Translations under genes and position numbers: made by a program
Notes under the pieces: generated by a model
Told to the model about the DNA's origin: nothing
Database searches by the model: none
What the model saw: the letters and a program-made list of their open reading frames with translations, nothing else
Part shown: in pieces, positions 47,723 to 58,493 of the stretch
How the letters are laid out: each line of letters opens with the position of its first letter
Numbering within the stretch: the stretch's first letter is position 1
Assembly (NCBI GenBank): GCA_028641055.1
Contig: CM054059.1
Span: forward strand, 48,431,682 to 48,495,681
Direction: 5' to 3'
Origin: Alopecurus myosuroides
Lineage: Eukaryota > Streptophyta > Magnoliopsida > Poales > Poaceae
DNA: 64,000 nucleotides

Positions 47723-47730
47723 GATATTCG

Positions 47731-48127
47731 AGGTGGCGGCGGCGCTCTGTGGTGTTTCTGTGGAATATGACGAACCCCCTGTTGGTTTTGGGTTACATGT
47801 GATAAGTAGTCGAAAGGGGAGCCTGAGGGGGTGCCTGGGGGCCCCACACCACGAGGTGGTGCGGCCTATGTTGGGGGCGTGCCCAAGGGTGGTGTGGACC
47901 CCTCCTCCGGGTCTCCTTCTGGCTCTGGGGGTCTTCGGGTGTTTTAAGGTCTTTGGGATCTTTTCTGGGCATTTTCCCGAAGTTGATTTTTCTACACAAA
48001 AACAAGACACGAAGGTACATCTGCTAAAAACAACGTTAGTCCGTGTTAGTTGTATCCAAACCTCACAAGTTTAGAGGCAAATAATAGCAAAAGTGTTTGG
48101 AAAAGGAGATATGTTTTGGACGTATCA
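47731..48127 (-). repeat. Element B 5' LTR, part right of the mitochondrial insert
   Basis: Resumes at AGGTGGCGGC and ends GGACGTATCA at 48127, matching 26204-26605 in the 3' LTR. Confidence 0.85.
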
Positions 48128-48132
48128 GCCGG

Positions 48133-48554
48133 GGAGAGCTCCAAAACCCTCCCGAACTAGGGTTGACGATGACAGAGGATGCGGATTTTTTGGGTGGAAA
48201 AGGCTCTTCTATTTAGGGTTAACCCTCCGAGAGGTATAAATATGCGAAAGGGCAACATCGGTGGGCAGCTAGGGGGCCCACACCACACCTGGGCTCGGCC
48301 AGAAGGGGTGCGCCGCCTCATGGTGTGGGGCCCCTGAGGCTCCCCTCCGGGTCTACTTCGGACTCCGTGTACGTGACGACTTTCTAAGACTTCTGGGTTT
48401 TGTTTTGTCCAATTCCGAGAATATTTCCAAAACAACTTTTCCGAAACTAAAAATAGCAGAAAACATGAACTCGCTGTGTGGCATCTTGTCAATAGGTTAG
48501 TCCTAGAAAATCTATAAAAATGAATTAAATTATGGATACGTTTGAGACGTATCA
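48133..48554 (-). repeat. Element C 3' LTR, proximal part
   Basis: Starts in GGAGAGCTCC after the GCCGG duplication and ends GAGACGTATCA at 48554. Matches 54750-55222 of the 5' LTR. Confidence 0.85.
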
Positions 48555-51303
48555 AGCATCCCCAAGCTTAGTTCCTACTCGTCCTCGAGTAGGTAAACGA
48601 TAAAAACAAATCATTTATGAGGTGACATGCTACCAACATAAACTTGAGCATCATAATGTAAAGTGTGTAAACTAAGATCAAATGAGTAAAGGCTGTGGTT
48701 TATAGTTGATATAGAGTAATGTGTAAACCATTAAGAAGAACAAAGTAAAACTTTTTAACGATCAATACTAAAAACAATCCACTGTGCAAAGTATATTAAA
48801 GACGATTTAAGCTTCAAGAACAACAATATAATCATCCTAAGCATCCAACTCTGACAACAACTCCTGATAGGATCAAGTCAAGCCACAACAATACGCACAT
48901 GGAAAAATCATCAATCTATTTGGTCACGCAAAACAAGTAACTGTTCTGTATTGGTTCCCGACACCAGGATGTTATGGCTAAAAGAACATTAAGGGGGGTT
49001 TGGAAGGTTAATGGAAGAAAGTTTCACACGGCTGAAAGTGATCATCAGACAAGAGGAAGTCCTATAATCAAAGCTATGCAAGAAGTAGTGATTGCCCCAC
49101 AACGGATGCACATAGAGCTACATGTGTATGAAATCGCTCCAATGGAACTAGTGGGGGTGCATCCAACTTGCTTGCTCACGAAGACCTAGATCACTTTTGA
49201 GGAGGCTCATCGTTGGAATATACAAGCCAAGTTCTATAATGAAAGTTCCCCGCATAGTTATGCAAGTCATAAAATGAAAACTCTCTCCAAACTGAAGTAT
49301 TGATGCTAACCAAGCACAAGTGTGGAATAAATGATCGTAGTGCTTCCCCTATCTCTTTATTACCTCTCTTTTGCCCTCTCTTTTTTCTTCTTTTTTGGGC
49401 CTTTTCTCTTTTTTTATATAACCTCACTCGTAGGGGCAACACTCTATTTTACAATGAATCATCACACTTTTAGTACTCATAACTAAAACTGAAATATCTC
49501 TGCTATATAAAACTAAATGCTCCTGCCAGTGTAGCAGTATGCAAAATAACAATGCAACATGTAACAAGTAACATAATGATGATGGATGTTGTATGGCAAT
49601 ATATTTCGAAATGGCTATGGAAATTTCATGATAGGTAGGTATGGTGGCTGTTTGAGTAAGATATTTTAGGCTTATGTGTAGAAGAAAAAATTCCTCCCAC
49701 AGGGTTTGGATGCACTGGTGAAGTTTGCACCAACTCTCAATGTGAGAATGGGCAATGCACAATACCAAAGAGGCTAGCAAATATGGATGGTGGAAGTGCC
49801 AGAAAACCGCAAATTAGAACTCACAAGTTAAAAAATTACACCTAGAAGCAATAATGAAGATCACTCCAAGAGGGTCCGTGGTAGTGACAAGTCACTGTTG
49901 GCTACCCCGACCATAGCATCTAAAAAAAAGCCATCAGATTGTTATCAGCTGAGGAAGTCATATACCATTATACTGTCAACTGGTTTTTCGATTTTGGCAC
50001 AGTTTCAAGCTTCTAGACCAACCACTAATTGTTTTTACTTCACTAAACCAGCAGGTTTACCATTAAGCATATTAATATCTCAAAACAATAGCAAATAATC
50101 AAGTGAAACAGTTTAATGACCCACTACAGCATGAAAAACTTTTCTGACATAATGTCTACAACATGTAGCAATTTCTATTTCCATAAAACACCAAACAACA
50201 AACACTCTCCAACTAATATAACAAAGAAACAAGAGATTAATAACATAACTCTACTAAAATAATAGCTCTTAATAGACGATGCATGAAAAACATGATCTAA
50301 AAGGATTTGTAGCAGCTAGAAGAAAAACAAAGAATACGAGCATGGAAGAAAACGAGTATTCATATGAAAAAGCGGAGCATGTCTCTCTCCCACACAAACA
50401 ATGCCGGGTTCTAACTATATTTATTGCAGCAAGGAAAAAAAAACAGACGCTCCAAGTAAGGTACATATGATGTGACCGAATAAAAATATAGTTTCACTAG
50501 AAGTGACCTGATAAGTTGTTGACGAAGAAGGGGATTCCTTGGGCATCCCCAAGATTAGACGCTTGAGTCTTCTTAGAATTTTCTGGGATGAACCACGGGG
50601 GCATCCCCAAGCTTTTGCTTTGCACTCTTTTTGATCCCATTATATCACCCACTTCTCTTGACCCTTGAAAACTTCCTTCACACCAAACTCAATGTAATTC
50701 GCATTAGAGGGTTAGTGAACAATAAAAAATTCACATGTTCTCCATGAACACAAGCATTATTAATACTTTTTAAACATTAGCTACATCCACTGATGTTTTG
50801 TGGAGCAAAGAAATCCACTCGACATAGTAAAAAGGAGAATACAAGAAAAAGGCAGAATCTGTTAAAACCAGAACAGTCTCTAAAGACAAATTTATTTGGG
50901 GCACTTACGTTGCTCAAATCGAAAAATGCAAAGGTAGGAAAAGTTTCATAATTAGCTGAGGAATAAGCACAAAAATTTTCAGGTCATTTTGATCTTTCTG
51001 TGAATTTACACTAATTTATCGGTGGACAACAGAAATCTGTTTCCTGCCAGAAATCCAAATCTAACCTCAACTTTCACTAGAGACTTCACTTGCCACAACA
51101 AATGCAAGAAAATAAAGATACAAAGGAGCTGCTACAGAAGTAAACAACACCCTGACTCAAAGAAAACAGAGAAAAACAGAGCAAAAATAAAACCATGGGT
51201 TATCTCCCAAGAAGTGCTTTTCTTTAACGCCTTTTAGCTAGGCCCAGAAAACTTAGAATGAAGTATTTTAAAGTGAAGAAGCATTTTAATTGTAAATTGT
51301 TCT
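48555..51303. other. Element C non-coding 3' internal region
   Basis: A-rich region from the protease to the 3' LTR with no RT or integrase. The minus-strand text next to the LTR (ACTAAGCTTGGGGATGCT) is the polypurine tract. Several stretches match element A 36705-39421 in inverted order (for example near 50500 and 37480). Confidence 0.6.
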
Positions 51304-53428
51304 TCAAATAGAATCAAAAGGTAACTTCATTCTCTTTCTAGTAAAGTGTTCCATACCTTTCTTGAATGGGAATTGATATTTAATATTCCCCTCTTTCATA
51401 TCAATAATAGCACCAACAGTTCTAAGAAAAGGTCTTCCCAAAACAATAGGACAAGAAGCATTGCATTCAATATTCATAACAATGAAATCAACGGGGACAA
51501 GGTTATTGTTAACCATAATAAGAACATCATCAACTCTCCCCAAAGGTTCCTTTCTAACATTATCAGCAAGACGAACATCCAAATAACAGTGTTCCAAAGG
51601 TGGCAAATCAAGCATATCATAAAGTTTCTTAGGCATAGCAGAGGTACTAGCACCAAGATCACATAAAGAATTACAATCAAATCATTCACCTTCGTTTTAA
51701 TGATGGGTTCCCAACCATCATCTAATTTACTAAGGATAGAGGCTTCACGTTTTAATTCTTCTTCTCTAATATGCATGAGAGCATTTGTAATATGTTTTGC
51801 GAAAGCCATATTCATAGCACTAGCATTAGGACAAATAGCAAGCTTTTGTAGGAACATAATTACTTCAGATATATCGCAATCATCAAAATCAAGATCATTT
51901 TTATCAAAGGTAATGGGACCATTGTCTCCCATGTTTCGAAAAAAATTAGCACTTTTGTCAGGAACACTTTTAGTGGTTTCAGGTAATTTTAAACGTTTGA
52001 CAACAGAAGTGGAAGTATTGCCAACAACAATTACTTTACCATTAATAGTGGGAGGTTTACTCGTATGAGAAGCTTCAGTTTTACTAGTGGTGGTAATGGT
52101 GCAAACATTAGCTATATTATTCTTTCTAGCTATTTCATCTTCTCTTTGCCATCTACTACCTCCGTTCCAAAATGTAAGCCTTTTTAGAAAGCTAAACTAG
52201 TTTGCTAAAAAGGCTTACATTTTGGAACGGAGGGAGTAGCATGTAGTTTACCTAATATCCTAACATTGTCATCAATTCTAACTTGAATGGCTTTCAGAGT
52301 TTTGCTTTCTTTAACATCATGAGGCTTAACCTTTAATTTTAGAAGATCAACATCAAGAGCAAGGGTATCAACTTTAAAAGCAAGAACATCAATTTTGCCA
52401 AACTTTTCCTCAACAGATTTATTAAAAGCAGTTTGTGTACTAATAAAATTCTTAAGAATGTTTTCAAGATCAGAGGGTACACTTATATTGTTGTTGTAAG
52501 AATTACCATAAGAGTTGGCATAACCATTACCATTATTAGAAGGATATGGCCGATTATTGTTACTACCAAAATTATTCGTATACACATTGTTGTTGAAATT
52601 ATTATTTTTAATGAAGTTCACATCAACATGCTCTTCTTGAGCAACCAAGGAGGCTAAAGGAACATTGTTTAGATCAATAGGAGCATGGCCATTAACAAGC
52701 ATAGACATAATAGCATCAATCCTATCACTCAAACAAGAGGTTTACATAATTTACCTTCTTACCTGGTGGAGTTCTCTCAGTGTGCCATTCAGAATAATTT
52801 ATCATCATATCATCAAGAAGCTTCGTTGAAGAGCCCAAAGTGATGGACATAAAGCTTCCTCTAGCAGCTGAATCCAGAAGGTTTCTTGGAGAAAAATTCA
52901 GACCTGCATAAATTTTTTGGATGATCATTCAAGTAGTCAGTCCATGAGAGGGACAATTCTTTACCAAATATTTCATTCTTTCCCAAGCTTTAGCAACATG
53001 CTCATTATCAAGTTTCTTAAAATTCATAATGCTACTTCTTAGAGATATAATCTTAGCAGGAGGATAATATTTTCCAATGAAAGCATCCTTCCATTTAGCC
53101 CATGAATCATTACTATTTTAGGCAAAGATAGCAACCATTCTTTAGCTCTTCCTCTCAAAGAGGAAGGACGCAATTTCAGTTTAATAATATCTCCATCTAC
53201 GTCCTTATATTTTTGCATCTCACAGAGTTCAACAAATTTATGAAGATTGGCAGCAACATCATAAGTACTAACACCAGAAAATTGCTCTCTCAGAACAAGA
53301 TTTAACAGGGCAGGCTTTATTTCATAAAAATCGGCAATAGGAGCAGGTGGAGAAATAGGTGTGCTAATAAAATCATTGTTGTTTGTGCTAGTGAAGCCAC
53401 ACGACTTAGTGTTCTCAGGAGTACTCAT
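51304..53428 (-). pseudogene. Element C gag-protease remnant
   Basis: Gag starts at ATG 53428 (MSTPENTKSCGFTSTNNND) and shows REQFSGVSTYD, IIKLKLRPSSLRGRAKEWLL and, in other frames, SITLGSSTKLLDDMMINYSE and SDRIDAIMSMLVNGHAPIDL. The protease is at 51636-51304 (KKLYDMLDLPPLEHCYLDV, CPIVLGRPFLRTVGAIIDM). Frameshifts occur near 53100, 52930, 52735 and 51690, and an 81-bp MITE interrupts it at 52156. Closely related to element A gag. Confidence 0.75.
52156..52236. mobile_element. Stowaway-type MITE inside element C gag (81 bp)
   Basis: CTACCTCCGTTCCAAAATGT at the left pairs with ACATTTTGGAACGGAGGGAG at the right, with TA on both sides (52154-55 and 52237-38). Nearly perfect inverted repeat; same family and size as 18594-18674. 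Confidence 0.92.
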
Positions 53429-53593
53429 TTTAACAAGATTAAAAAGAAGATAAAAATAACAACTAGAATAAGAACTTTTTTTTGTGTTTTTGATAAAGAG
53501 AAGCAAACAAGACAAAATAAAATAAACTAAGCAAAATAAAAACAAAGTAAAGAGATTGGAAGTGAGAGACTCCCCTTGTAGAAATTCTCTTCC

Positions 53594-53611
53594 TCCTCGG
53601 CAGCGGCGCCA
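53594..53611 (-). other. Second, degenerate primer-site copy in element C leader
   Basis: Plus strand TCCTCGGCAGCGGCGCCA differs from the tRNA-Asp end at two bases. It lies 79 bp inside the main site at 53673 and both are followed by GAAAA(C/T)TTGTTG, so the leader was partly duplicated. Confidence 0.6.
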
Positions 53612-53672
53612 GAAAACTTGTTGATGGTGCCAGAGTTGGTGGGAGGCTGCTTGCTTGTTGATGACTTCAAAG

Positions 53673-53690
53673 TCCCCGGCAACGGCGCCA
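53673..53690 (-). other. Element C primer-binding site (perfect tRNA-Asp complement)
   Basis: Plus strand TCCCCGGCAACGGCGCCA equals the 3' end of plant tRNA-Asp including CCA. It lies 12 bases from the 5' LTR edge. Confidence 0.85.
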
Positions 53691-53702
53691 GAAAATTTGT
53701 TG

Positions 53703-55222
53703 GTGTCTGTGTGTTGACACTCGTTGGTAAACCCCATGAGAAAGGTTGTGAAGAGTGCAACATAAAGTTTTCCCTTATAAAGAAGCCAAGGTCGAATCGA
53801 CTAGTAGGAAAAAAAATCACTTCTGAAGGTTGATGCAGGTGATATTGGCAGGGCGCACTGCCGATTCAGGAGCAATAAGGTTGTCAATCTCACCGGTTTT
53901 GTTGAAACAAAGGATTAGACGTATAGTGTGGAAAATAGTATTTGTTTGCAGTAGATGAAAGAGAACAATAATCGCAGTAGGAAAAACGTAGGAAAACAAT
54001 GGTTGCAGTGATTGTATATATGTATAAAGAAATGGAACGGGGTCCATAGTTCACTAAAGGTGTCTCTCCAAAACAGAAGATAACATGCTGGGTAAACAAA
54101 TTACAGCTCGGCAATTGACAGATATAAAGGCTGCACCATAGTGCATATGCATGAAATGATGATTACTAATAATCCACCCTCAGAGTGTCATCCGAGCAAA
54201 TTTTGGGTATTAAGTTTCAAGCAACATATAATTGCATTAAGAAAAGTGTGTAATATAAAAAATAAAATCATCCTTAGACAAAGCATTGTTGTTTTCTCCC
54301 TAATGGCAACAACACATACCCCACCCGTTACGTTTCTATCACTCGAGCGTGAGCGAAAGGGAGGCATGAACCCACTCTCGAGCATAAATACTCCCTCTTG
54401 GAGTTATACGCATCAACTTGGCCAGAGCATCTACTAGTAACGGAGAGCATGCAAGATCATAAATAACATACACATGAAAAGAACATGATAGATTGATAAT
54501 CATTGGACATAGCATTCAATATTCATCAGATCCCAGCAAACACGACATGTAGCATTACAATAAGATGATCTTGATTATGTTAGGCAGCTCATAATATCTA
54601 AACATGAGGCATAAGGAGGAGAGAACAACCATACAGCTACATCTATGGACCTGTATTCGAGGGATGAACTACTGACACATCACTCTGTAGGCAGGCATGG
54701 TGATGAAGAACCCTCTGGTGATAATTCCCCCTCCCGGCAGGGTGCCGGGGAGAGCTCCAGAAACCTCCCGAACTAGGGTTAACGATGACGGCGGCTGCGG
54801 ATGTTTTTGATGGAAAAGGCTCTTCTATTTAGGGTTAACCCTCCGAGAGGTATAAATAGGCGAGAGGGCAACGTCGCTGGGTAGCCAGGGGGCGACACCA
54901 CCCCTGGCCGCGGCCAGAGGGGGGCGCCGCCTCATGGTGTGGGGCCCCTGAGGCCCCCTCCGGGTCTCCTCCGGACTCCATGCACGTGACGCATTTTTAA
55001 GACTTTTGGATTTTGTTTCGTCCAATTCCGAGAATATTTTTCAGAACAACTTTTCTGAAACTAAAAAATAACAGAAAACATGAACTCACTCTATGGCATC
55101 TTGTCAATAGGTTAGTCCCAGAAAATCCATTAAAATGACATAAAGTGTATAAGAAACATGTAGCATATGGCAAGAAAACAACATGAAACATCATAAATTA
55201 TGGATATGTTTGAAACATATCA
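53703..55222 (-). repeat. Element C 5' LTR
   Basis: 1520 bp, minus-strand start TGATATGTTTCAAAC at 55222. The end reads CAGACAC if the GTGTG target duplication is exact (CAGACA if one extra base is allowed). It also contains the left border of the 7.8-kb duplication at 54196. Confidence 0.8.
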
Positions 55223-55472
55223 GTGTGTGATGAACTATGTCCCCTCTTTGAACTTATAACCGTCGAACTAAATTTTATTAATCCATTGAACTATCCAACC
55301 GCCGATGATCTACATTGCAAGGTTAATAATGGTTTTCGTGTGGCAATTTTTGGATTATGGATGGAGAACACAATTTTTGGGGATTGGCTGGTTATTGCCC
55401 GCGGACGCACCCGGTCATGTCCGTGGACAGTTTGAGGGCCGATTTTTTAGTCTCCGGTTGAACATGCTCTTA

Positions 55473-55907
55473 ATTAGTCACGGTGTGGTCCCCACAGTTC
55501 TCTGAAAAGATGTAGTTGAGTGCTTAGAATATTAAACAGAACAATTTTCATTCGACGTGTTTGCAGTTTCTGCTTGCTAAAACGGGCTATATATATTGGA
55601 ACACAAGTCATGATGAAGTTTGTTCTCTTCGAATCTGTCAACTTTGTATGGCACATGCAAGATAAACAATTGGAATAAGAATTCATCTTATAAAAAGGTC
55701 AATAAATATTATGTAATGATGGTGCCAATAAGACAACACTAGATGCAAAAGTATTCTCACAAACCAACAATCAAGAAAATTGAACTCCAAGTGGGATCAC
55801 AATCCACACTTTTCTAGAAACCAGATATCGATTAACCCTCCCCCCTCCCCCCAAACCCCCACCCCCCACAAATCTTTAAAAAAATGGTGGACAAGGAATA
55901 ACAGGTA
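55473..55907. other. No gene; C-rich tract
   Basis: Sequence to the right of the Harbinger-like element. Only a poly-C run (55838-55868) stands out; its length differs from the copy at 63644. Confidence 0.5.
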
Positions 55908-56163
55908 CTCCCTCCGTCCATGAATAAGTGTACGTTTTCCATTTTTGGCAGTCAAATTTATTGAACTTTAACTAACTTTATTAAAAATATACTAGTATTA
56001 ATGACACCAAATTAGTATCAATAATTTTTTCTCTATATGAAGTTTTAAAATATACCATTTTGATGTCATAAATGTTGCCACAATTTCCTATATATTTGGT
56101 CAAAGTTTAAAAAGTTTGACTAAGTATAAATCTAGATGTACACTTATTCGTGGACGGAGCAAG
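55908..56163. mobile_element. Stowaway-type MITE (256 bp)
   Basis: Begins CTCCCTCCGTCCATGAATAA after TA (55906-07) and ends TTATTCGTGGACGGAGCAAG before TA (56164-65). Internal arms include TTGAACTTTAACTAAC and GTCAAAGTTTAAAAAG. Confidence 0.88.
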
Positions 56164-56182
56164 TATGTGCTACTATAAGGTA

Positions 56183-56410
56183 CTCCCTCCGTCCACAAAT
56201 AAATGTACATCTAGATTTACACTTAATCAAACTTTTTAAATTTTGACCAACTTTATAGAAAATAGTAGCAGCATATATGATATCAAAATGATATATTTTG
56301 AAACTTCAAGTCAAGACAAATCTATAGATACTAATTTGATGTCATAAATGATATCACTTTTCTCGCTAAAGTTAGTCAAAGTTCAACTAGTTTGACCGAC
56401 AGAAAAGGAA
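56183..56410. mobile_element. Second, decayed MITE of the same family
   Basis: Begins CTCCCTCCGTCCACAAATAA after TA, and internal bases (GTACATCTAGATTTACACTT, GTCAAAGTTCAACTAG) match the inverted neighbour. No clean right terminus remains. Confidence 0.6.
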
Positions 56411-56568
56411 AAAATACACATCCTAAGTAGGCAAAAATATCTACCTTAGTTGAACCAAGCATAGCTAAGCTATGAGGTACTTCCCGCTTCCAAAATAGTT
56501 GACCACAGTATCCTAAGTAGGCAAAAATGTCGATATCTACATCGCCTACTTGGGAGATGATGTCTACT

Positions 56569-56866
56569 ATCCTCGACCACAGTAGTCTAATACTCTCATT
56601 GGCTTCGAGACCCGAACATATTATCCTCGACCACAGTAGTCAACTAGCGTCCAGACCCGACCATATTGTCCTTGACCACAGTTAGTCAACTAGCGTCCAG
56701 ATCCGACCATATACAACAGTAGTCAACTAGCGTCCAGACCCGATCGACCATATTGTTCTCGACAACAGTAGTCAGGTGGATGGTGCACCGACCAAAGTAG
56801 TCTTGGCGTCCAGAACTTGATCCAGACCCGACCTTATTATCCTCGATCACAGCAGTCAACTATGTA
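56569..56866. repeat. 45-bp minisatellite array 1
   Basis: Unit about 45 bp containing CTCGACCACAGTAGTCAACT and AGCGTCCAGACCCGACCATA, in about six partly degenerate copies. Confidence 0.85.
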
Positions 56867-57220
56867 AGAAGTAGTTTCTTTAGCTATCAAATCACTCACC
56901 GAGGATGGATGCCCTCTGTATACTCGTTGCGCATCTTGTCGAGATGACTGCAAGATGGATGCCCTCTATAAACTCGATGTGCATCTTGTCGAGGCGACCG
57001 TCAGATGAATATTTAGCTAGCAGAGTTGACGAACGGTACATAATCAGGACCTACAGAGGACTCAAGTTGGGCATTTTAGTAGCCAATCATCGGGTGCTCT
57101 GCACGGATGCATGCATGCATACTATAACGCCATCCGACGTCCACTTAACACACTCTTGAGATGAGGAAATCCACATGCATGAGGTGACATTTGACTGGGC
57201 GCTCTGTTGAAATATGTGTG
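56867..57220. repeat. Flank of array 1, copy 1 of an older duplication
   Basis: Contains a 50-bp tandem pair (GATGGATGCCCTCT..CGCATCTTGTCGAG) and the text GTTGACGAAC, CAATCATCGGGTGCTCTGCA and GAGGTGACATTTGACT. The same text follows array 2 at 58390-58490 and 59650-59890. No gene. Confidence 0.7.
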
Positions 57221-58204
57221 CTTACGATAGACTAGAAATTAGGAATCATCTGGTACTTCAATCATATATAATGCTTTCTTGCCTTTCTAAATTTTTTACA
57301 TGTTATCATATCGTATCAAAGCGATTAGTCTCACAACGTCGATTTCTGGGTTCTAAACCACTTTTGTTAGTGCGCCGCTCTCGGAGTGATTAATCTCATC
57401 TCTTCCGGGACACGATACTCGGTCGAAATTAGAGATTGAATAGTTATTTAGATTTAATCAGGCATGTGGCCCTCGCAAATGCCAGAGTACATCACCTTTA
57501 TTGAATCAAATGTGAATAAGAAAGAAATCTGTAATTTCATGCATATTCACATTGTAAGGTATTAAATAATTTAACACATTTGACTACCTAGGAAATTACA
57601 AAACCACCATTTTAATATCTAGTAGTCATGTTAAAGTACTGGTCGTGATTTATCATGTGATCATGCGAGGTTAACATTCCGTTATGCTAAATAAAATATC
57701 AAATGCAACCGATAATTGACAAAACAATCATGTTAATGACCATTTGTTATTTATACATGATATACATTAGTAAATCAAATTTAAAATACCAGGTTTGACT
57801 TATAAAGTGAGATAAGATTTTTTTCAGTGTTATACTTGGTGTGTAGAAATTAATTATGGTGAACCTTGAGCAATATCCAAATGTTATTAAGATGATATTT
57901 CCAATGAGAAGAAAACTTGCTTCATTTCCTCAAAAAAATTGAATTCTTTGTCAAACATGTGCCCACTAAATACCAAATGGGAGAATAATGAATATTGATT
58001 ACACTAATGTTTTACTATAATGTGTTAGACTATTCGGGTTTATATTTATATATGGATACTCCAAAGTTAGAGATCTTTGGTTCCAAGTTTTCTTAACTTA
58101 ATTAAAGTCGAAAAGGATATACTATTATCAATATAAATTTACCTTATCTCCATCTCCCTGTTATGCTCCCCCTATTTAACATAGTAATATCAATTTAATT
58201 TATC
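57221..58204. other. AT-rich spacer, no gene
   Basis: No domain, terminus or repeat recognised. Confidence 0.4.
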
Positions 58205-58385
58205 ACGATAGTCAACTAGCGTCTAGACCCGACCATATTGTCCTCGACCATAGTAGTCAACTAGCGTCCAGACCCGACCATTTTATCCTCGACCACAGTA
58301 GTCAACTAGCGTCCAGACCCGACCATTTTGTCCTCGACCACAGTAGTATTGGAGTCCAGACTCGACCTTATTGTCCTCGACTACA
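58205..58385. repeat. 45-bp minisatellite array 2
   Basis: About four copies of the same 45-bp unit as array 1 (GTCAACTAGCGTC(C/T)AGACCC). Confidence 0.88.
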
Positions 58386-58493
58386 AGATGATGCCTTATA
58401 TATATACTCGCTATGCATCTTGTCGAGGTGACCGCCAGATGAATCTTTAGCTATCAGAGTTGACGAACAGTTCATAATCATGAGCTAGAGAGA

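Larger units (their letters stand above)
42399..47730. other. Insert with mitochondrial atp4 and Ty3/gypsy pieces (nuclear mitochondrial DNA, NUMT)
   Basis: Aligning element B's two LTRs shows GAACTTCT (42391-42398; 26174-26181) and AGGTGGCGGC (47731; 26204) as flanks. Between them lie 5332 foreign bases here against 22 bases in the 3' LTR, so 22 bp of target were lost and no target duplication was made. That pattern fits end-joining repair of a double-strand break with filler DNA. The insert holds a near-intact mitochondrial atp4 and, at its right end, rearranged chromovirus pol pieces. The remainder has the style of plant mitochondrial spacer but no other gene was recognised. Whether the pol pieces came inside the mitochondrial DNA or were co-captured cannot be told. 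Confidence 0.75.
25394..48127 (-). mobile_element. Element B: Athila-lineage LTR retrotransposon inserted in element C 3' LTR
   Basis: Reads on the minus strand: 5' LTR 48127-41414 (broken by the mitochondrial insert), primer site 41402-41385, gag (41370-41037, then 32849-31900), protease (31213-30657), an extra ORF (29584-28603) and 3' LTR 26605-25394. GCCGG flanks it on both sides (25389-25393 and 48128-48132). Without element A and the mitochondrial insert it is about 9.2 kb. Its gag and LTR differ from those of A and C, so it is another family of the same lineage. No RT or integrase is visible. Confidence 0.82.
24131..55222 (-). mobile_element. Element C: Athila-lineage LTR retrotransposon, outermost of the nest
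   Basis: Reads on the minus strand. The 5' LTR is 53703-55222, the primer site 53673-53690, gag-protease remnants 53428-51304, the 3' leader near 48555, and the 3' LTR 48554-48133 continuing at 25393-24131. GTGTG stands on both sides (24126-24130 and 55223-55227). Without element B it is about 8.35 kb. No RT, RNase H or integrase is visible, so it depends on another element for movement. It is the same family as element A (similar LTR start and gag), probably Sabrina-like by gag resemblance; the family name is from memory. Confidence 0.8.
22586..55469. mobile_element. PIF/Harbinger-like DNA element, split by the nested retrotransposons
   Basis: Left terminus GAGCATCTTCAACCGG (22586) and right terminus, read inverted, GAGCATGTTCAACCGG (ending 55469) match at 15 of 16 bases. 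Each is bordered by TTA (22583-85 and 55470-72), the target preference of PIF/Harbinger. Removing element C plus one GTGTG copy leaves about 1.79 kb (22586-24130 plus 55228-55469). No DDE transposase was recognised in it, so it is probably non-autonomous or carries unrelated sequence; open frames at 23766-24047 and 23165-23404 have no known domain. The pairing of ends 33 kb apart is inferred from the nest reconstruction. Confidence 0.6.
54196..56193 (+). repeat. Copy 1 of a direct duplication
   Basis: Matches 62001-64000 base for base apart from a few substitutions (about five in the first 280 bases after the LTR border) and small length changes in the C tract. It covers the end of element C's 5' LTR, the GTGTG junction, the Harbinger-like right end, a C-rich tract (55838-55868) and MITEs. 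Spacing is 7805-7806 bp. Confidence 0.9.

Noticed and set aside
46862..47730. A functional polymerase supplied for elements A-C
   Set aside because: The pol pieces are chromovirus-type, short, scrambled and stop-ridden, and lie inside the foreign insert, not in the Athila-lineage elements.
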